Part shown: positions 9,862-22,150 of the stretch, piece by piece
How the letters are laid out: the number at the start of each line of letters is the position of its first letter
Position numbering within the stretch: position 1 is the first letter of the stretch
Assembly: GCA_014155875.1 (NCBI GenBank)
Contig: JACEFZ010013526.1
Span: forward strand, 213,501 to 277,500
Direction: 5' to 3'
DNA from: Cepaea nemoralis
Lineage: Eukaryota > Mollusca > Gastropoda > Stylommatophora > Helicidae
DNA: 64,000 nt
Notes under the pieces: generated by a model
What the model was told of the DNA's origin: nothing
What the model saw: the letters and a program-made list of their open reading frames with translations, nothing else
The model's database searches: none
Made by a program: the position numbers and the translations under genes

Positions 9862-12800
9862 TTAACTATGGCGGTAGCGAGTGTGACTGATAAGGCCAAT
9901 TTGCGCTGTAAATGTCCGTTCACAGTGGGTGCATGTGAACACGTGGTCATTTCCACCATCATGCACCATCTTACGTCTCAAACGCTTGGTGTGTGACTTT
10001 TCTGCAATAATTTTCTCCTTTGACTTTATTCCATTTCTGATATTTGCCCTCCATGCAACACGTTCAGCGGCGACTTGCTCCCAATGTGCATTATCAATGC
10101 CTGTATCAATCATGTCCCGCTTACACACATCTTTGTATCGTATTAGAGGCCGACCCTGAGATCTCTTACCCATCTGTAATTCACCAAAAAAGATATCCTT
10201 TGGTATTCTACCATCATCCATCCTCCTAAGATGTCCTATCCATCTAAGTCTACGAAGACTGAGCATGGAATAAACTGTCACACAACCTGATCTTTCCAAT
10301 ACTTCAGTATTTGTGATTTTGTCTTGCCACTTAATACCAAGAATTCTTCGCAGACACCGCATATGAAAGCTGTTTAAATTGTTCTCTTGGTGTGAGTAAG
10401 TTGTCCAGGTTTCACTGCCATAGAGAAGAGTACTAAGGACACAGGCTTGATAGACAAGGACTTTTGTTTTGGCAGTAAGCTTTCTGTTCTCCCAGACTCT
10501 TTTTCTTAACCTGTTCATTGTTGTTGCTGCCTTACCAATCCGGATGTTGATTTCCTGATCTAGGGATAATTTGCTATTTACCACTGATCCTAGATATGTA
10601 AAATGGTCTACTATCTCTAGTTCGGCGTCGTCAATAAAGATTGATGGTACCCCATGTGCACCTTGTGACATAATATGTGTCTTCTTTTTGCTAATTGTTA
10701 AACCAAATTCAGAACAAGCATTGGAGAATGCAGATAGTAGACATTGCAATTCTTCCTCAGAGTGGGTCGTAACTGCAGCATCATCTGCAAAAAGCAATTC
10801 TCTGATCAGTACCCTCCTAATTTTGGTCTTAGCCTTCAATCTCTGAGCATTGTAGAGGCCACCATCTGAGCGTGAGTGAATGTATATACCACCTATCCTG
10901 ATCACGAAAGGCATATTTCAGTAGAAGTGAAAAGTATATTCCAAAGAGGGTGGGAGCTAGTACACAACCTTGCTTAACTCCACGCTTGATTTCAAATTCT
11001 TCAGACGTTGCACCATCAAACTTGATTATACCCTTCATGCCTGTGTGGAACGATTCCACAATGGACAGAAGAGTTGGTGGGCAGCCAATCTTCTTTAGTG
11101 CCTTAAACAGACCCTTCCATCCATCCATCATGTGCCATGCCGGTAAGCGTGGGCGGTCATGTTCTGGCATCTCACTCGATCACCAGAGTCGTGGATCAGC
11201 TCCGCGTTTCTGTCTCGACCATGCCGCAAGGCCAAGCCACCCAGGTACTTGCTTCTAGGTCTTCCCCTTGGTCTGTTCCCCTCGATCTTACCAGTTGCAG
11301 ACCCTTACGACTGACCAAATCAAATGCCTTTGTGAGGTCGATGAAGGCAATAAACAGTGGTTGATTCTGTTCACGGCATTTTTCTTGCATTTGTCGCAAT
11401 GAGAATATCATATCAGTGGTAGACCGGTTCTGTCGAAAGCCACACTGTGATTCGGGGTAGACTTGATCTCCTAGGACTTGAAGTCTGCGCAGAACAATTC
11501 TGGCAAATACTTTTCCAACAATACACAGAAGTGAGATACCCCTATAGTTGTTGCAGTCGCTCCGATCGCCCTTGTTCTTGTACAGTGTTATGATGCTTGA
11601 ATCTTTGAAATCCTGTGGGACTTGTCCTTCACGCCAGCATAGCTCTATTAGCTGGTGGATCTGTATAGTGAGTGTGTCTTGCCCACTCCTGATAACCTCT
11701 ATTGGAATCCCATCCTTACCTGGAGCCTTGCCAGATGCAAGTTCATTTATAGCACACATAACTTCTGTTATGGTGGGAAGTGTGTCCAGGTGGTCAAGAG
11801 TTGGTAGAGCCTCCATGGCGTTGAGGGCATCATCCGCTAGTTTGGTCTCACTAGGGTAAAGCTCCAAATAGTGCTCTACCCATCTGTCCATCTGCTGTTT
11901 CTTATCAGTGATGACTTCTCCAGTCAAGGTTTTCAATGGTGCACTTCTTTTGATCACTGGACCACAAGCTTTCTTTATTCCTTCATACATGCTTCCTATG
12001 TCACCCTTATCACTTGCGATTTGAATGGACTCACATAACTTGATCCAATAATCATTTGCTCACACTGCTTGGCAGCCTTTTGCACATCCTTCCTAGCTTG
12101 CCTTAGCTCACTCAGAGTGTTACGCGTTGGTTTTTCCTTGTTTCTTAAGAGAGCTTTCTTCTTCTTATCAATCAGGGGCTGCAGAGTCTCGCTGTTGGCC
12201 GCAAACCAGTCCTGCCTCTTATGATCCACAGTGCCGTAAACCCCTACGGCAGTTTTATAAAGAGTTTCCTTAATTTGACCCCACTTTTCATTTACTGTAC
12301 AATTTTCTGGTGTATCAGTGAAAGCATCTTCAAGTTGCTGTTGAAACTGAAAGCACTTTTCAGGATCATTAGTGTTAATAATATTAATCCTGGGGCTAGA
12401 TTTGTGTTTAGCTGTGTAGATTCTCTTTGGTCTCAGTCTAACCCTTGCAACAACCAAAGAATGATCCGTATCACAGTCAGCACTGTGGTAACTACGAGTC
12501 AATGATATATGGTTCAGATGTTGTCTCCGTGTGATGATGAAGTCCAGCTGGTGCCAATGGCCGGATCTTGGATGTTTCCATGTGACCTTATGCATCTCTT
12601 TTGTTTTAAAAAAAGAGTTTGTAATACATAGGTCATTACTGGTGCAATGCTCCAGCAGCCTTTGCCCATTTTCATTCATGCGACCGATGTTGTATTTTCC
12701 AAGGCACACTGGCCATGAACTTGAGTCCTTGCCCACACGAGCATTGAAATCACCGAGCATATAAATGTAGTCAGATTTTGGAACTGCCTTGATCACGGAG

Positions 12801-13290
12801 TCTAACTCCTCATAGAACAAATCCTTCACATCATCAGAGGAATCGAGTGTCGGTGCATATGCAGTAATAATGGTGGCAAACCCAAAAGAGGTTGCCAAGC
12901 GCAGGGATAATAGTCTTTCATTTCCTCCTGCTGGAATTTCAATCATTCCCAGTAGCGAATTCTTCACTGCAAAGCCCACACCGTGTTGCCTTTTTTTCTG
13001 CCTGCCCTCTACCCTTCCAGAAAAAGGTGTAGTTGTTTTACCTGAGTGACCCTTCCTCAGCGAGGCGAGTCTCCTGCAGGCCAGCAATATCAATGTTAAG
13101 ACGATTGAGTTCGGCATCAATCACAGCCGTTTTTCTCACATCGTCAATATTGGTCAAGTCAGTGGAAATTCCTGGACACATGGTTCTCACGTTCCAGTTT
13201 GCAAGGCGTAGCTTGAGGTTTCTATTTTTATTTTTGTTTGTACCTGGTGCATTGGTTTTACAGCATGCGATTCAGATTTTTTCCTAGCCC
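9862..13290 (-). pseudogene. Endonuclease/RT gene of FADD LINE, broken
   Basis: The endonuclease (about 13180-12400) shows QETR, GDFNARVG and DTDHSLV. The RT (about 11750-9950) shows SGKAPGKDGIP, IITLYKNKGDRSDCNNYRG, FIDLTKAFDLV, GVKQGCVLAPTLFGIYF and LFADDAAV, so the catalytic box is FADD rather than YADD. The C-terminus carries a C2H2-type finger (CTHCERTF...HTRYRH) just before the stop at 9862. Breaks are a frameshift near 13010 in the endonuclease, a frame change near 12050, the RTE insertion at 11117-11297, and a frameshift near 10890. I do not assign the LINE clade with certainty. Confidence 0.88.
11117..11297 (-). mobile_element. 181-bp 5'-truncated RTE family A copy nested in LINE
   Basis: This is the reverse complement of the last about 180 bp of family A (compare 4605-4786), starting on the + strand with CCATCCATCCATCATGTGCC. 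It is bracketed by a direct repeat CAGACCCTT (11108-11116 and 11298-11306); the uninterrupted LINE copy has one CAGACCCT at this point. It splits the RT codons after the segment FIDLTKAFDLVSR. Confidence 0.92.
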
Positions 13291-13971
13291 CAAGCACCCA
13301 TTGAAACAGGCAGGCTGTGGCGGATCAGCACCCAATTGGCTGGGGGCTGCCCAGCTTGAGGCGGGCGGTAGCTGATCAGTGACACCTATAGGTGTCTCCC
13401 ACCGTCAGAGGCAACGCGTGGCGCCCCATGTCTACGCCAACTGACAAGGACTTATAACCCGTAACAGTTGCCTCTCGCTTTGATTCCGAGACCAGTTAAG
13501 ACCAGGGATGGAGTTATTGCCTCTCCATAGCACAAAGCCTGGGCTAAAATATAGAGATCATGTGTTGCCCATGCAGCATGATCCCTCTCTCGGCCCGCCT
13601 AGTTCACTCCAGAGGAAAGGTAACACCCCTACATCTGGAACAAGACAAGCTGCAGAAGCTGCCGGATCAGCAAAGCAATGCTCTAACTGTCCGCCTGTCG
13701 GAGCTTCGATCCTAGACCAGTCGCCAACCAAGGCTTAGGGCCTGGTCTGCCCTGCCATGACAATTTTGTCTTTAGCTTGCATTCCTCTCACCAGGGTAAG
13801 GCTTGTACCCTCCCAATTGCGCTCTTCCGCCCGAAGCCGTTGGCACAATGTGGGGTGTCGGGTTTGGTAAGCGCCGCCCAACGTTCGGCGCTAACAGAGA
13901 CCAGGTAGTACCGTCTACTGTTATACGGTAGCTCAGTCATATCTGACTAAGACCTGACTGACAAAGGACCA

Positions 13972-14949
13972 CCAGCAGAGGAAAACCGGGAAAAAGATAA
14001 TTAACAGGTGTGCTGGTTGATTCCACTGTCCCCCCAGGGACGACAAGCGACACTGACATTTACATGTGATTTCATGTAGATTTCTTCAAATAGTTGTATC
14101 AAAGTAAATGTTATGTATGTGTGCTGACGAGGGTTTTATCTGCAGCGTCTATTTCATCACTTGTGACCAGTCAGAGTCTCACGTCTGTCTAATGTCGCTC
14201 GTTTGTTTAAGACTCGACATGTGAATTACATGTATACAAAAATTAGTCAAATTTTGGTGAACATGGTCATAAATACATTTAATGATATAAAACATAAATA
14301 TATAATATCACAATATTTAGCGCTCAGCACTGCACTCGTCCGCTCACATAACAATCTCTTCGCTCACACAACGAGCGCACACACAGTTGGCTCTCAACTA
14401 TATCGCAGCGCTAGCACACACTCAAATCGACAATACAAGTCACTCTCTCAAGCAAACAGCCAGACACATCTTTTCTCATCCAAAGCCCAGTCTCGTCTCC
14501 CCAAAGCTTCCGCTATGGGTTCCCTATCAAGTGGTGTTTACTCACGTATCGGAGGCCACTCGTAGCCAGTACTGCGTCGCAGTATTCGGTGTGTCCTGTC
14601 CGTGAACTAAGGGTCAGTCCGTCTCTAGACGACTGCTGTCTCACGTAGTCCAGTCCAAGGGTATACTGTCCTGTCTGTTCAAGGGCATATTGTCCTGTCT
14701 TCTATCACCATGTCCTTTCTTCTATTACCATGTCCTGTCTCTAGGCTCTGTCCTCCGTATCAGGTCTCTATGACTCTGGCATGACCGTTCTAGTACAGTT
14801 TTCCTATTCTTCTTCTCGTTTTCGTTCATTCACTCTAAGTAGAATGTGCTATACGGCTCAACTAGCTAGTTATCCTACAATACTGTTGTTGCTCTTCGTC
14901 TTTTTCACACATCTGAAACAATAACTACAGAATGATGTTATTTTTCAAA
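13972..14949. other. Interval without recognised gene
   Basis: Sequence from 14330 to 14780 is rich in CTC/ACA words (CGCTCACACAACGAGCGCAC) and short direct repeats such as TGTCCTGTCTTCTATyACCA. It could be part of an LTR or other repeat, but I have no second copy in the window to test that. Confidence 0.35.
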
Positions 14950-17900
14950 GACATTTATGGAAGACGAAAACTTTTGCACTTTAGTATGGAGGAGTCAAAG
15001 CAGGTACCTGGAAACTGGTAGGAACTTTAGTCCTTCTCTTCGTGTTCACACCTCAAGGCGATACACGTCTCCCACGGTTTCTTCACCAGTCTGATGCCCT
15101 AATTGTAGAACTCCTCCGCCTGAGCCCATGCCACATCTATAAGGTCTTTTCACCTGTATGATGCTCTAATTGTAGAACTCTCCTCCCCCTAGCTCACCTG
15201 AGCCGATGCCACGTCTCCGGTGTCTTTTTCACCAGTCTGATGCTCTAATTAAACAACCCCCCCCCCCTCTCGTCTGAGCCTGATGCCAGTCTTCTCGTAT
15301 CTTCTTCACCAGTCTGATGCCCTAATTATCTAACTTCCGAACCCACCCACGCCCCCCCCCCCAACACATCTCAAGGCGATGCACGTCTTCCATGGTTTCT
15401 TCGCCATTCTGATGCCGTAATTGTAGAACTCCCCAGCCTGAGCCCCATGCCTCGTCTTGCATGGTTTCTTCACGAGTCTGATGCCCTAATTAAACAACCC
15501 CCCCCCCCCTCTCCCTCGTCTGAACCTGATGCCACGTCTCTCATGTCTTTTCCACCAGTCTGATGCCCTAATTCTAGAACTCCTCCTCCCTACCCCGCCT
15601 GAGCCCGATGCCAAGCCTCTCATTTCTTCCCAACAGTCTGATGCCCTAATTCTAGCACACCCCCTCCCTACCCCGCCTGAGCCCGATGCCAAGCCTCCCA
15701 TTTCTTCTCCAGCAGTCTGATGCCCTAATTCTAGCACACCCCCTCCCTACCCCGCCTGAGCCCGATGCCAAGCCTCCCATTTCTTCTCCACCCGTCTGAT
15801 GCCCTAATTCTAGCACACCCCCTCCCTACCCCGCCTGAGCCCGATGCCAAGCCTCCCATTTCTTCTCCACCCGTCTGATGCCCTAATTCTAGCACACCCC
15901 ATCCCTACCCCGCCTGAGCCCGATGCCAAGCCTCTCATTTCTTCCCAACAGTCTGATGCCCTAATTCTAGCACACCCCCTCCCTACCCCGCCTGAGCCCG
16001 ATGCCAAGCCTCTCATTTCTTCCCAACAGTCTGATGCCCTAATTCTAGCACACCCCCTCCCTACCCCGCCTGAGCCCGATGCCAATTCTCCCATTTCTTC
16101 TCCACCCGTCTGATGCCCTAATTCTAGCACACCCCCTCCCTACCCCGCCTGAGCCCGATGCCAAGCCTCCCATTTCTTCTCCACCCGTCTGATGCCCTAA
16201 TTCTAGCACACCCCCTCCCTACCCCGCCTGAGCCCGATGCCAAGCCTCTCATTTCTTCCCAACAGTCTGATGCCCTAATTCTAGCACACCCCCTCCCTAC
16301 CCCGCCTGAGCCCGATGCCAAGCTCTCATTTCTTCCCAACAGTCTGATGCCCTAATTCTAGCACACCCCCTCACTACCCCGCCTGAGCCCGATGCCAAGC
16401 CTCCCATTTCTTCTCCAGCAGTCTGATGCCCTAATTCTAGCACACCCCCTCCCTACCCCGCCTGAGCCCGATGCCAAGCCTCCCATTTCTTCTCCACCCG
16501 TCTGATGCCCTAATTCTAGCACACCCCCTCCCTACCCCGCCTGAGCCCGATGCCAAGCCTCCCATTTCTTCTCCACCCGTCTGATGCCTAATTCTAGCAC
16601 ACCCCCTCCCTACCCCGCCTGAGCCCGATGCCAAGCCTCTCATTTCTTCCCAACAGTCTGATGCCCTAATTCTAGCACACCCCCTCCCTACCCCGCCTGA
16701 GCCCGATGCCAAGCCTCTCATTTCTTCCCAACAGTCTGATGCCCTAATTCTAGCACACCCCCTCCCTACCCCGCCTGAGCCCGATGCCAAGCCTCCCATT
16801 TCTTCTCCACCCGTCTGATGCCCTAATTCTAGCACACCCCCTCCCTACCCCGCCTGAGCCCGATGCCAAGCCTCCCATTTCTTCTCCACCCGTCTGATGC
16901 CCTAATTCTAGCACACTCCCTCCCTACCCCGCCTGAGCCCGATGCCAAGCCTCCCATTTCTTCTCCACCCGTCTGATGCCCTAATTCTAGCACACCCCCT
17001 CCCTACCCCGCCTGAGCCCGATGCCAAGCCTCCCATTTCTTCTCCACCCGTCTGATGCCCTAATTCTAGCACACCCCCTCCCTACCCCGCCTGAGCCCGA
17101 TGCCAAGCCTCCCATTTCTTCTCCACCCGTCTGATGCCCTAATTCTAGCACACCCCCTCCCTACCCCGCCTGAGCCCGATGCCAAGCCTCCCATTTCTTC
17201 TCCACCCGTCTGATGCCCTAATTCTAGCACACCCCCTCCCTACCCCGCCTGAGCCCGATGCCAAGCCTCTCATTTCTTCCCAACAGTCTGATGCCCTAAT
17301 TCTAGCACACCCCCTCCCTACCCCGCCTGAGCCCGATGCCAAGCCTCTCATTTCTTCCCAACAGTCTGATGCCCTAATTCTAGCACACCCCCTCACTACC
17401 CCGCCTGAGCCCGATGCCAAGCCTCCCATTTCTTCTCCAGCAGTCTGATGCCCTAATTCTAGCACACCCCCTCCCTACCCCGCCTGAGCCCGATGCCAAG
17501 CCTCCCATTTCTTCTCCACCCGTCTGATGCCCTAATTCTAGCACACCCCCTCCCTACCCCGCCTGAGCCCGATGCCAAGCCTCCCATTTCTTCTCCACCC
17601 GTCTGATGCCCTAATTCTAGCACACCCCCTCCCTACCCCGCCTGAGCCCGATGCCAAGCCTCTCATTTCTTCCCAACAGTCTGATGCCCTAATTCTAGCA
17701 CACCCCCTCCCTACCCCGCCTGAGCCCGATGCCAAGCCTCTCATTTCTTCCCAACAGTCTGATGCCCTAATTCTAGCACACCCCCTCCCTACCCCGCCTG
17801 AGCCCGATGCCAAGCCTCCCATTTCTTCTCCACCCGTCTGATGCCCTAATTCTAGCACACCCCCTCCCTACCCCGCCTGAGCCCGATGCCAAGCCTCCCA

Positions 17901-19235
17901 TTTCTTCTCCACCCGTCTGATGCCCTAATTCTAGCACACTCCCTCCCTACCCCGCCTGAGCCCGATGCCAAGCCTCCCATTTCTTCTCCACCCGTCTGAT
18001 GCCCTAATTCTAGCACACCCCCTCCCTACCCCGCCTGAGCCCGATGCCAAGCCTCCCATTTCTTCTCCACCCGTCTGATGCCCTAATTCTAGCACACCCC
18101 CTCCCTACCCCGCCTGAGCCCGATGCCAAGCCTCCCATTTCTTCTCCACCCGTCTGATGCCCTAATTCTAGCACACCCCCTCCCTACCCCGCCTGAGCCC
18201 GATGCCAAGCCTCCCATTTCTTCTCCACCCGTCTGATGCCCTAATTCTAGCACACCCCCTCCCTACCCCGCCTGAGCCCGATGCCAAGCCTCCCATTTCT
18301 TCTCCACCCGTCTGATGCCCTAATTCTAGCACACCCCCTCCCTACCCCGCCTGAGCCCGATGCCAAGCCTCCCATTTCTTCTCCACCCGTCTGATGCCCT
18401 AATTCTAGCACACTCCCTCCCTACCCCGCCTGAGCCCGATGCCAAGCCTCCCATTTCTTCTCCACCCGTCTGATGCCCTAATTCTAGCACACCCCCTCCC
18501 TACCCCGCCTGAGCCCGATGCCAAGCCTCCCATTTCTTCTCCACCCGTCTGATGCCCTAATTCTAGCACACCCCCTCCCTACCCCGCCTGAGCCCGATGC
18601 CAAGCCTCCCATTTCTTCTCCACCCGTCTGATGCCCTAATTCTAGCACACCCCCTCCCTACCCCGCCTGAGCCCGATGCCAAGCCTCCCATTTCTTCTCC
18701 ACCCGTCTGATGCCCTAATTCTAGCACACCCCCTCCCTACCCCGCCTGAGCCCGATGCCAAGCCTCCCATTTCTTCTCCACCCGTCTGATGCCCTAATTC
18801 TAGAACTCCCCCGCCTGAACCGATGCTACGTCTCCAGTCCAGCTGTCAAGTCCTGGTCTTTGGAAAATCGTCATCCAGGAAGTTTCTCCTTCATGTTTGG
18901 AAGAACAGGAAGAAGTCACTCAGTGCCAGATCAGGTCAGCATGGTGATGGGGCAGTCTGCTGTACCCACACTGCTGGACACCGTCCATGGTGCCATGAGC
19001 TGCATGATGCACCAGCTCATTGTCCCGAAGCAGACCAATGTCTCTGGAAAACACCCCATATCTCTTGCGTTTGTTTTGTTTTTTTCCTTTGGTAACTTCT
19101 GGAGAAGGCTTTAACGGTAGGTGGAGTCCATAATACGACCAAGAGGAAGGTAGTCAATGAGCACTACCCCAGACAGTGACAAAAGGCTGTCTTTGCCTTC
19201 TTTGATGTGGTGGAAAAGTAATAGTTTCCAATGTT
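14950..19235 (-). mobile_element. Mariner transposase gene split by an amplified minisatellite
   Basis: On the minus strand, 19235-19090 reads ...GVVLIDYLPLG..., the region of the second catalytic Asp. Then 19060-18850 reads RDNELVHHAAHGTMDGVQQCG...LALSDFFLF...PNMKEKLPG with frameshifts, the DD34D core of mariner. The C-terminus is found 3.7 kb away at 15115-15027: EEFYN-stop-GIRLVKKPWETCIALR then CEHEEKD and a stop, matching the usual W-x-K-C-I...EK end of mariner. Between them lies the 78/79-bp array, whose unit is itself this C-terminal coding segment. The 3' end of the element (about 14950) is not precisely defined. Stops and frameshifts make it non-functional. Confidence 0.8.
15060..18805. 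repeat. 78/79-bp minisatellite, about 45 copies, with higher-order structure
   Basis: About 40 near-identical units run from 15560 to 18805. Several strongly diverged units form the left edge (15060-15560). Two main unit types alternate: 79 bp ending TTCTTCTCCACCC and 78 bp ending TTCTTCCCAACA, plus a TCTCCAGCA variant. Marker variants recur at about 1022 bp (TCACTACCCC at 16371 and 17393; CACACTCCC at 16912 and 17935), then at 474 bp (18409), showing duplication of blocks of 13 and 6 units. Because 79 is not a multiple of 3, the open frames crossing it are not conserved protein repeats. Confidence 0.95.
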
Positions 19236-20015
19236 TGAACATCATAATGTTCAAATCCGTGACTCCAGACCTTGCAGGAAATCTATACTTGATTGGTCGG
19301 TTTGCTATTGGTTGTTTCCTAGGTTAGTTGGATGGTTGGTTGATTTGATGAATATTTGGTTGGTTACTTGGTATATTGAATGGTTGGATTGTTGCTTAAT
19401 TAGTTGTGAAGAAGATTGTTCGATGGCATGGATATTGGTTGAATAGTTGGTTGGCTCTTGTTGTTTAAATATTTGGCTGGCTGGTTCATTTGTGTGTTCG
19501 CTGGCTGCAGGGCCGTGCAGAAGATGTTCTCAATATGATGCGTCTTCGAAATGCCACCCCTTAATAATGTAAGTCTTTAAACTGCCGCACCTCCTTCGCT
19601 GTTTATGCCGCCCCCTTACGGTGCCGCCTGATGCGGCCGCCTCTCTATATCATAGCACGGCACGGCCCTGGTTTGGTTGGTCACTTAGTTGAATATATGG
19701 GTAGTTGGTTTGATAGTTTGCTGGTTGGATTGATAGTTGGCTGGTCGTGAAGATGATTATTTTATGAGTTGTTTGAGTGGTTGGTTAGTTGATTGGTCGA
19801 TTGGTTGAAATACTGTTTGATTGGTTGGTTGGCTTTCTGGTTGGCTTATTGTTTGACTGGATGGATGGTTGGTTGGTTGTGTGGTTGGTTGGTGGTTGGC
19901 TGGTTGGTTGGTTGGTTGGTTGGTGGTTGGTTGGTTGGTTGGTTAGTTGGTCGGCAGGCTGGTTTGAAATCCTGTTGATTGATTGGATGCTGGATTGTTT
20001 GGTTTATTAGTTGCG
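19236..20015. repeat. Degenerate (TTGG/GGTT)n tract
   Basis: Words GGTTGGTT, GATTGGTT and GGCTGGTT recur over about 750 bp and are densest at 19790-19950. The tract is interrupted by a small MITE at 19508-19670. The Leu/Trp/Gly-rich translations are artefacts of the repeat. Confidence 0.85.
19508..19670. mobile_element. Small MITE with CAGGGCCGTGC inverted ends
   Basis: A 163-bp GC-richer segment inside the TTGG tract begins CAGGGCCGTGC and ends GCACGGCCCTG, a perfect 11-bp inverted repeat. The CAGGG-type end suggests a hAT-like non-autonomous element, but I could not confirm an 8-bp target duplication because the flank is itself repetitive. Confidence 0.6.
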
Positions 20016-20067
20016 AAATATTCTATACGTCTATGGGATTTGATTCAGAAAATAGATGCATTGAAGA

Positions 20068-20215
20068 TCATGTCCCCTGAACCCTGAAACGGAATTTCTT
20101 CTATCGGAAGCGAGGTTGATGGTGTGACCCTGAACCCTGAAATGGGCTTTCTTCTACGAGGTTGGAGGTGTGCCCCTAAACCCTGAAATAGGCTGGCTTT
20201 TCTCGGAGCGAGTTT
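20068..20215. repeat. Three imperfect ~50-bp repeats
   Basis: The phrase CCCTGAACCCTGAAA, followed by a TTTCTTCT... segment, occurs three times (about 20070, 20130 and 20175) with decay. No gene is evident in the surrounding interval 20016-20655. Confidence 0.55.
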
Positions 20216-20655
20216 TGCGGAGAGACTCTTCCACATCTCATACCAAATTACCACCTTCTCAGGAACTGTGTCCTGAATGAGGGGGGACGAATCTGACATC
20301 TTTACAACCAGAATGTACGTGAATATCAGCATTATGACATCACGACACTCTCTGATTGAGACGGAGCTCTCTAGGGGTTGCCTGTAGTGCTATAATTTCT
20401 CTTCTCAAACAGCAAGAAACAAAATACACTATTTGAACACAGGTGAAATCTCTACAATATCTTTCATGTGACCTTGGTATGCTTGTTCTAACCCGGAAAT
20501 ACCTGAATACATACAGCCGATATATACACAGGGAACTGTTCACAGACACAGGGCTGGTTACGAGTATCTGAGGCCCATATGCCAAGAATATAGAGTCCCT
20601 ATACATTATAGATATATAATATCATACTTACACAAGCACACACATTCACCCGCAC

Positions 20656-21572
20656 ATGTGTATACGGCAGAGGTGTATACTGCCCCCAAGCCTCTTCAAC
20701 TTATATACAGAAAGAATTTTTAAACAAGTTGAAATGCTTCGACTCAACATCAATGGAAGAATCATAAACAATCTTAGATATGCTGACAATACCGTGTTAC
20801 TAGCAGAAAGTGAGCAAGAGTTTCAAGACCTACTGGAAGAAGTAAACAGGCACAGTGCAGAATGTGGCTTAGATATTAACATCCAAAAAACAAAAACTAT
20901 GATAATTAGCAGTGAAATGGAAAGGTCATCAATGAACATCACAGTAAACGGGCAGATACTATAGAACAAGTAACAAGTTTCTCTTATCTTGGGCATATAA
21001 TAACAGATGATGACAGAAGTGAAATTGAAATTAGAAAGAGAATAGGAATGGCCAAATATGCTTTCAACGGCATGAAATCAGTATTAACATCCAGAGAGAT
21101 TAATGATGCATTAAAATTGAGAAATGTCAAATGCTACGTATATTCAACGCTACTGTATGGCGCAGAAACCTGGACATTGAAGAAGCAACTAGAAAGTCGC
21201 ATAGAAGCCCTGGAGATGTGGGTATACAGACGAATAGGTCGTATTTCATGGAAACAAAAACATTCAAATGCAGAGGTCCTAGAAAAACTGGGAATGAAGA
21301 GAGAGTTGATGAAAGAAATAAAGAGGAGACAAATGAAATATTTTGGCCACGTTAAAAGACATGACACTCTTATAAAAACCATACTGGAAGGCAAGGTTGA
21401 GGGCAAGCGACAAGAGATAGACAACGATAGAAAGTGGGAGGTTAACATCAAGAGATGGACGAACATCAGCCTGACAGAATGTACAGTCAAGGCGAGAGAC
21501 AGACAGTGTTGGAGTTCCATTGCAGCCAACCTTCATTGCGAAGACGGCACCTGATTGATTGATTGATAACAA
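20656..21572 (+). pseudogene. 5'-truncated RTE-like LINE (family D), RT C-terminal half
   Basis: Translation starts within the RT at SLFNLYTERIF, continues INNLRYADNTVLLAESEQ (catalytic box YADN, second Asp lost), then LDINIQKTKTM. After one frameshift near 20965 it continues YGAETWTL...FGHVKRH...EGKVEGK to a stop at 21554. The tail is (GATT)n at 21553-21566. The sequence is clearly 5' truncated and catalytically dead. Confidence 0.88.
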
Positions 21573-21604
21573 AATATAATTATGAATAGTTTACATGTTA
21601 TTAA

Positions 21605-22150
21605 TTATCACTAATACACGTGTATTATAGGTGCAATAAGGCAAAGCAACTCATTGGACCAATGGCACCAATACTAAAGAACAAACATGTATCAATAACT
21701 ACAAAGAAAGGACTTTACAACACAATCTTCCTACCAACTCTATGCTGCCAATGCCAAACCTGGACAATGACAGAAAAAGAGAAAAGAAAAAACACAACAA
21801 CAGAAATGAGGTTCCTGAGAAGAATACTCAACGTATCAAGAAGAGATCAGATCAGAAATGAAGAAATGAGGACTAAAGTGGGGGTTAAAGCAGCACTAGA
21901 CTTTATTAGAAAGCAGCAAGTCAAATGGTTTGGCCATGCAAATAGGTTATCAGTCAACAGCATACCACAACAAGCTATGATGTACATACCAGATGGAAAC
22001 AGAGGAAGAGGCCGACCACGTAAACGTTGGACGGAGGGAATAGCAGTGTCCATGGGAATATCGATATATGAAGCCCATAATCGGGAACTCTCACGATGTT
22101 TATATTTCACCTCGACACCGCAAGGTACAAAAGGAACATGTTGAGGTGAG
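21605..22150 (+). pseudogene. LINE C-terminal fragment (another family)
   Basis: An open frame of 174 codons shows TLCCQCQTWTMTEKEKRK, MRFLRRILNVSRRDQIRNEE, VKWFGHANRL and GRGRPRKRWTEGI, the thumb/C-terminal part of an RTE-like or related RT. No catalytic core is present. Its end abuts the P450 pseudogene at about 22150, so this insertion or a linked deletion may have removed the 5' part of that gene. Confidence 0.8.

Larger units (their letters stand above)
9800..13959 (-). mobile_element. Full-length FADD-type LINE, minus strand, with nested insertion
   Basis: A 12-bp target duplication GACAAAGGACCA flanks it at 9788-9799 and 13960-13971, which fixes both ends. From the 5' end (right) there is a conserved leader of about 650 bp (13290-13959), then the endonuclease/RT ORF, then a 3' end reading ...GGCAAGGTGCCAATGAA. 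The second full copy at 50603-54558 matches throughout. Net of the 181-bp nested RTE piece (11117-11297, plus one target duplication) its length is about 3.97 kb, close to the 3956 bp of the other copy. Confidence 0.92.

Noticed and set aside
15060..18805. Regularly spaced repeats resembling a CRISPR array or a proline-rich repeat protein
   Set aside because: There are no unique spacers: the whole 78/79-bp unit repeats. The 79-bp units shift the frame, so the Pro/Leu-rich reading is not maintained. The unit derives from mariner coding sequence.
18755..19114. Plus-strand frames of 119 and 90 codons as a gene
   Set aside because: They are antisense to the mariner transposase core, which explains their coding-like composition.
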